Positions 29,617-30,979 of a DNA stretch of 30,979 nt are shown here, piece by piece. The DNA lies in the IMG/VR virus record IMGVR_UViG_3300048026_000084, positions 1-30,979 of that record; one strand, written 5' to 3'. Position 1 is the stretch's first letter, and every line of letters starts with the position of its first letter. The position numbers and the translations under genes were made by a program. This stretch comes from a virus. Below the pieces are notes generated by a model that saw nothing but the letters and a program-made list of their open reading frames with translations, did no database searches and was not told where the DNA came from.

Positions 29617-30086
29617 TAACAGATTCTTATGTCGTTATAAATTACTATATCCATTGTTGCAGTCCATCCTGCTAATTGGTTTTCAAACCTATCGTAAAAT
29701 GGTTCACAATTTACAGGACTATCAAGCTGATACATATCTTGATGTAGTGTTCCCATTCTTAAAACCTGAATTACTTTATTTAATACTGCGAGTTGTGTGT
29801 TTAGAATATCTTGTTCATTGTTGTTTCCTATAAACCTATCTTCTGTTAGTTGTTTAGATTGGTCTACTATATCCATTGCCAAGATGCTTATGTTAAAATT
29901 AAGCGTTTGTTCTTCTTGTGTTACGTTGTTTACTATAATGTGAGCAAGGGGAAATATGTCTTGCTTGTTTAAATTAACATCGTATATGTCTCCTGTTGTT
30001 ACTGTGTTGCAGTTTACGTCTGCAAGTAATTGTGCTTTTATAGTTTCAGTTAATTGGTAAAACCCTCTTATTCCTTGTTGGCTCAT
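29616..30086 (-). CDS. Tail terminator-like protein, 156 aa
   Basis: MSQQGIRGFYQLTETIKAQL, then NTVTTGDIYDVNLNKQDIFP, LAHIIVNNVTQEEQTLNFNI, SILAMDIVDQSK and NEQDILNTQLAVLNKVIQVL, ending in ENQLAGWTATMDIVIYNDIR. This alternation (helix, beta strands, helix, strands) and the LAGWxxxxDIxIxND end match tail-terminator/tail-tube-completion proteins. Its ATG overlaps the frameshifted chaperone stop as ATGA. It lies directly before the gp10-like gene, the usual order. Confidence 0.6.
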   Translation of the reverse strand: MSQQGIRGFYQLTETIKAQLLADVNCNTVTTGDIYDVNLNKQDIFPLAHIIVNNVTQEEQTLNFNISILAMDIVDQSKQLTEDRFIGNNNEQDILNTQLAVLNKVIQVLRMGTLHQDMYQLDSPVNCEPFYDRFENQLAGWTATMDIVIYNDIRIC

Positions 30087-30816
30087 TTAAATTTACTTTT
30101 TATTTGTTTCGATTCTAATTCGTTTTTGTCTTTCATAAATGCTAACATCATTAAACATTGATGCATATTTAGTTTAGTGATATTTTCAAATCTTGTAATA
30201 TCTCCTCCAGCGAGTCCGTAAAGGCTTGAATACCATCCCCATTTCTTTGCAAATCCAGCACGTCCAGTAGTTGTTTCTCCTCCTTGTTCTCCAAATAATT
30301 CATCATAGTTTTCGACAATTCTATCCCTAAACGATAAAAAAAAATAATAGAACCAAATACAGCATCCATTGGCATCTGTAGTAGATGGTCTTTTGTTTCT
30401 ACATTATAATCTTCTATAAGGTATTTATCGCCTAACTTTTGTTTAATAGGTCTGTATAGTACATTCATTGCTGTATGTATGTTTTCCCAGTCTCCCATAT
30501 AGGTATCAAGGTCAATGTATTCTCCTAATGTAATTTCATCTAAATCAGGAACAAACCCATATTCAACACCACCTAAATAGAAACTTTTAACCAAGTCTGG
30601 TTTTTCTTCAAACATATTAGATATTAAATTAGCAATACGATTTGCGTCTGATAGTTTAATGTTTAAAGCATCTTGAGGTTTAACCCTACAAAATATTTCA
30701 ATCATTTTGGTTTGTATGAAGTTATTGTCTTTGCTGTCTTGTACTTTTAAGAACTTTTGATATTGCTTTAATGTAATCTCATTAAGTTCAGTAGGCACGT
30801 TTATATTAGCTTTCAT
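30083..30816 (-). CDS. Tail assembly chaperone G-T fusion via -1 frameshift, 244 aa
   Basis: Shares residues 1-160 with the G product, then shifts -1 at T9 (30336-30344) and reads LSFRDRIVENYDELFGEQGG, ETTTGRAGFAKKWGWYSSLY, GLAGGDITRFENITKLNMHQ, CLMMLAFMKDKNELESKQIK, SKFK to TGA 30083. That 84-codon frame is open, has no ATG near its beginning, and contains the KWGWYSxLYxLAGGDITxxE pattern of T-domain extensions. In lambda-like phages G and G-T act on the tape measure protein and recruit tail tube subunits. The stop overlaps the next ATG. Confidence 0.75.
30169..30816 (-). CDS. Tail assembly chaperone G (unshifted product), 215 aa
   Basis: An all-helical protein: INVPTELNEITLKQYQKFLK (5-24), QDALNIKLSDANRIANLISN, DEITLGEYIDLDTYMGDWEN (93-112) and HTAMNVLYRPIKQKLGDKYL (114-133). 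The C-terminus LGIELSKTMMNYLENKEEKQ through SLEEILQDLKISLN is coding-like in this frame as well, so both frames are used over about 150 nt. It follows promoter site A and the terminator of the previous transcript, making it the first gene of the tail transcript. The G-like function is inferred from the frameshift architecture and the downstream tail genes. Confidence 0.75.
   Translation of the reverse strand: MKANINVPTELNEITLKQYQKFLKVQDSKDNNFIQTKMIEIFCRVKPQDALNIKLSDANRIANLISNMFEEKPDLVKSFYLGGVEYGFVPDLDEITLGEYIDLDTYMGDWENIHTAMNVLYRPIKQKLGDKYLIEDYNVETKDHLLQMPMDAVFGSIIFFYRLGIELSKTMMNYLENKEEKQLLDVLDLQRNGDGIQAFTDSLEEILQDLKISLN
30336..30344 (-). promoter_or_regulatory. Slippery sequence for -1 frameshifting
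   Basis: Nine T on the minus strand (in frame AT-T TTT TTT TAT) satisfy X-XXY-YYZ with tRNA-Phe slippage at codons 159-160. The downstream -1 frame is open for 84 codons. Confidence 0.7.
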
Positions 30817-30819
30817 ACT

Positions 30820-30848
30820 TATATAACGTAATTAAAGTAGGATTTTAG
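30820..30848 (-). promoter_or_regulatory. Phage late-promoter motif, site A (tail operon)
   Basis: The minus-strand core ACGTTATATA is at 30820-30829, with CTAAAA (30843-30848) 13 nt upstream. The core ends 3 nt before ATG 30816. It lies just downstream (in transcription) of the strong terminator. Confidence 0.7.
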
Positions 30849-30852
30849 TATA

Positions 30853-30979
30853 AAAAAAAAGGTGCTATTTCTAACACCCTTTTTCCAACAAAACAAACTA
30901 AATTACTAATCTAAATATTCACACTCACTACTGCAATAACCTTTCTTATATATAGGTCTTTCACATTCAATACATTTGT
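30853..30979. repeat. Terminal direct repeat (assembly overlap), right copy
   Basis: Identical to bases 1-127. It includes the second copy of the strong terminator (hairpin 30861-30878, T9 at 30852-30860 on the minus strand) and part of the zinc-ribbon gene, which is truncated here by the window end. Confidence 0.95.

Noticed and set aside
1-30979. tRNA genes, rRNA, CRISPR arrays or insertion sequences
   Set aside because: No cloverleaf with a T-arm GTTCGAATC-like core, no regularly spaced repeats and no transposase-like protein were seen by eye; a dedicated tRNA scan could not be run.

Overview
This window is almost certainly one complete phage genome. The first 127 bases (1-127) are repeated exactly at the end (30853-30979), as expected when a circular or circularly permuted molecule is assembled with a 127-base overlap. 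The unit length would be 30,852 bp. The sequence is very AT-rich and every credible gene lies on the minus strand. Host-type promoters (TTTTG-N19-TAnnTTTG-like), A-rich leaders instead of Shine-Dalgarno sites, and the protein families present (XkdF-like protease, NinG, RepA-like ATPase, S74 tail fibre, several small proteins I recall from flavobacterial phages) point to an uncultured tailed phage of a Bacteroidota host, probably a marine flavobacterium. A tape measure gene, tail chaperones with a frameshift and a tail tube candidate suggest siphovirus morphology. I see no integrase, repressor, DNA polymerase, RNA polymerase or tRNA.

Read in transcription order (right to left): 30.8-25.5 kb holds tail assembly chaperones G and G-T (with a T9 slippery site), tail completion/neck proteins, two tail-tip proteins and a short tape measure protein. 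23.8-17.4 kb holds the head module: XkdF-like protease, a coiled-coil protein, a 50-aa Cys-rich protein, an acidic scaffold, major capsid protein, a probable tail tube protein, and a portal with a long modular C-terminus. 17.4-12.3 kb holds a connector-like protein and a 1502-aa tail fibre ending in an S74 chaperone. 12.3-9.7 kb is the lysis cassette (M15 endolysin, membrane proteins, 3TM holin, a secreted thioredoxin-fold protein). 9.7-3.5 kb holds replication, recombination and regulation (zinc ribbon, NinG, annealing-type protein, SSB, RepA-like ATPase, sigma factor, two nuclease-fold proteins, 5'-3' exonuclease, DnaA domain IV protein). 3.4-1.7 kb holds the terminases, and 1.7-0.05 kb a string of small genes ending in a strong terminator next to the first gene of the circle.

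Regulation is unusually readable. A core, ACGTTATATA on the minus strand, occurs five times: just upstream of the chaperone, protease, scaffold and 142-aa genes and in the gap before the terminase genes. An AAAA-containing element lies 13 bp further upstream in four of the five. Together with the phage-encoded sigma factor, this suggests a dedicated late promoter class. Six hairpin-plus-T-run terminators delimit transcripts, including one after the capsid gene and one after the tail tube gene. Many genes overlap by ATGA or TAATG, so translational coupling is common.

The observations most worth checking are the late-promoter/sigma pair, the G/G-T frameshift, a perfect 21+4+21 homopurine mirror repeat in the largest non-coding gap, the portal tail built from shuffled modules joined by a recurring VEL motif, and a scatter of two-CxxC mini-proteins. 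No annotated gap exceeds about 165 bp.
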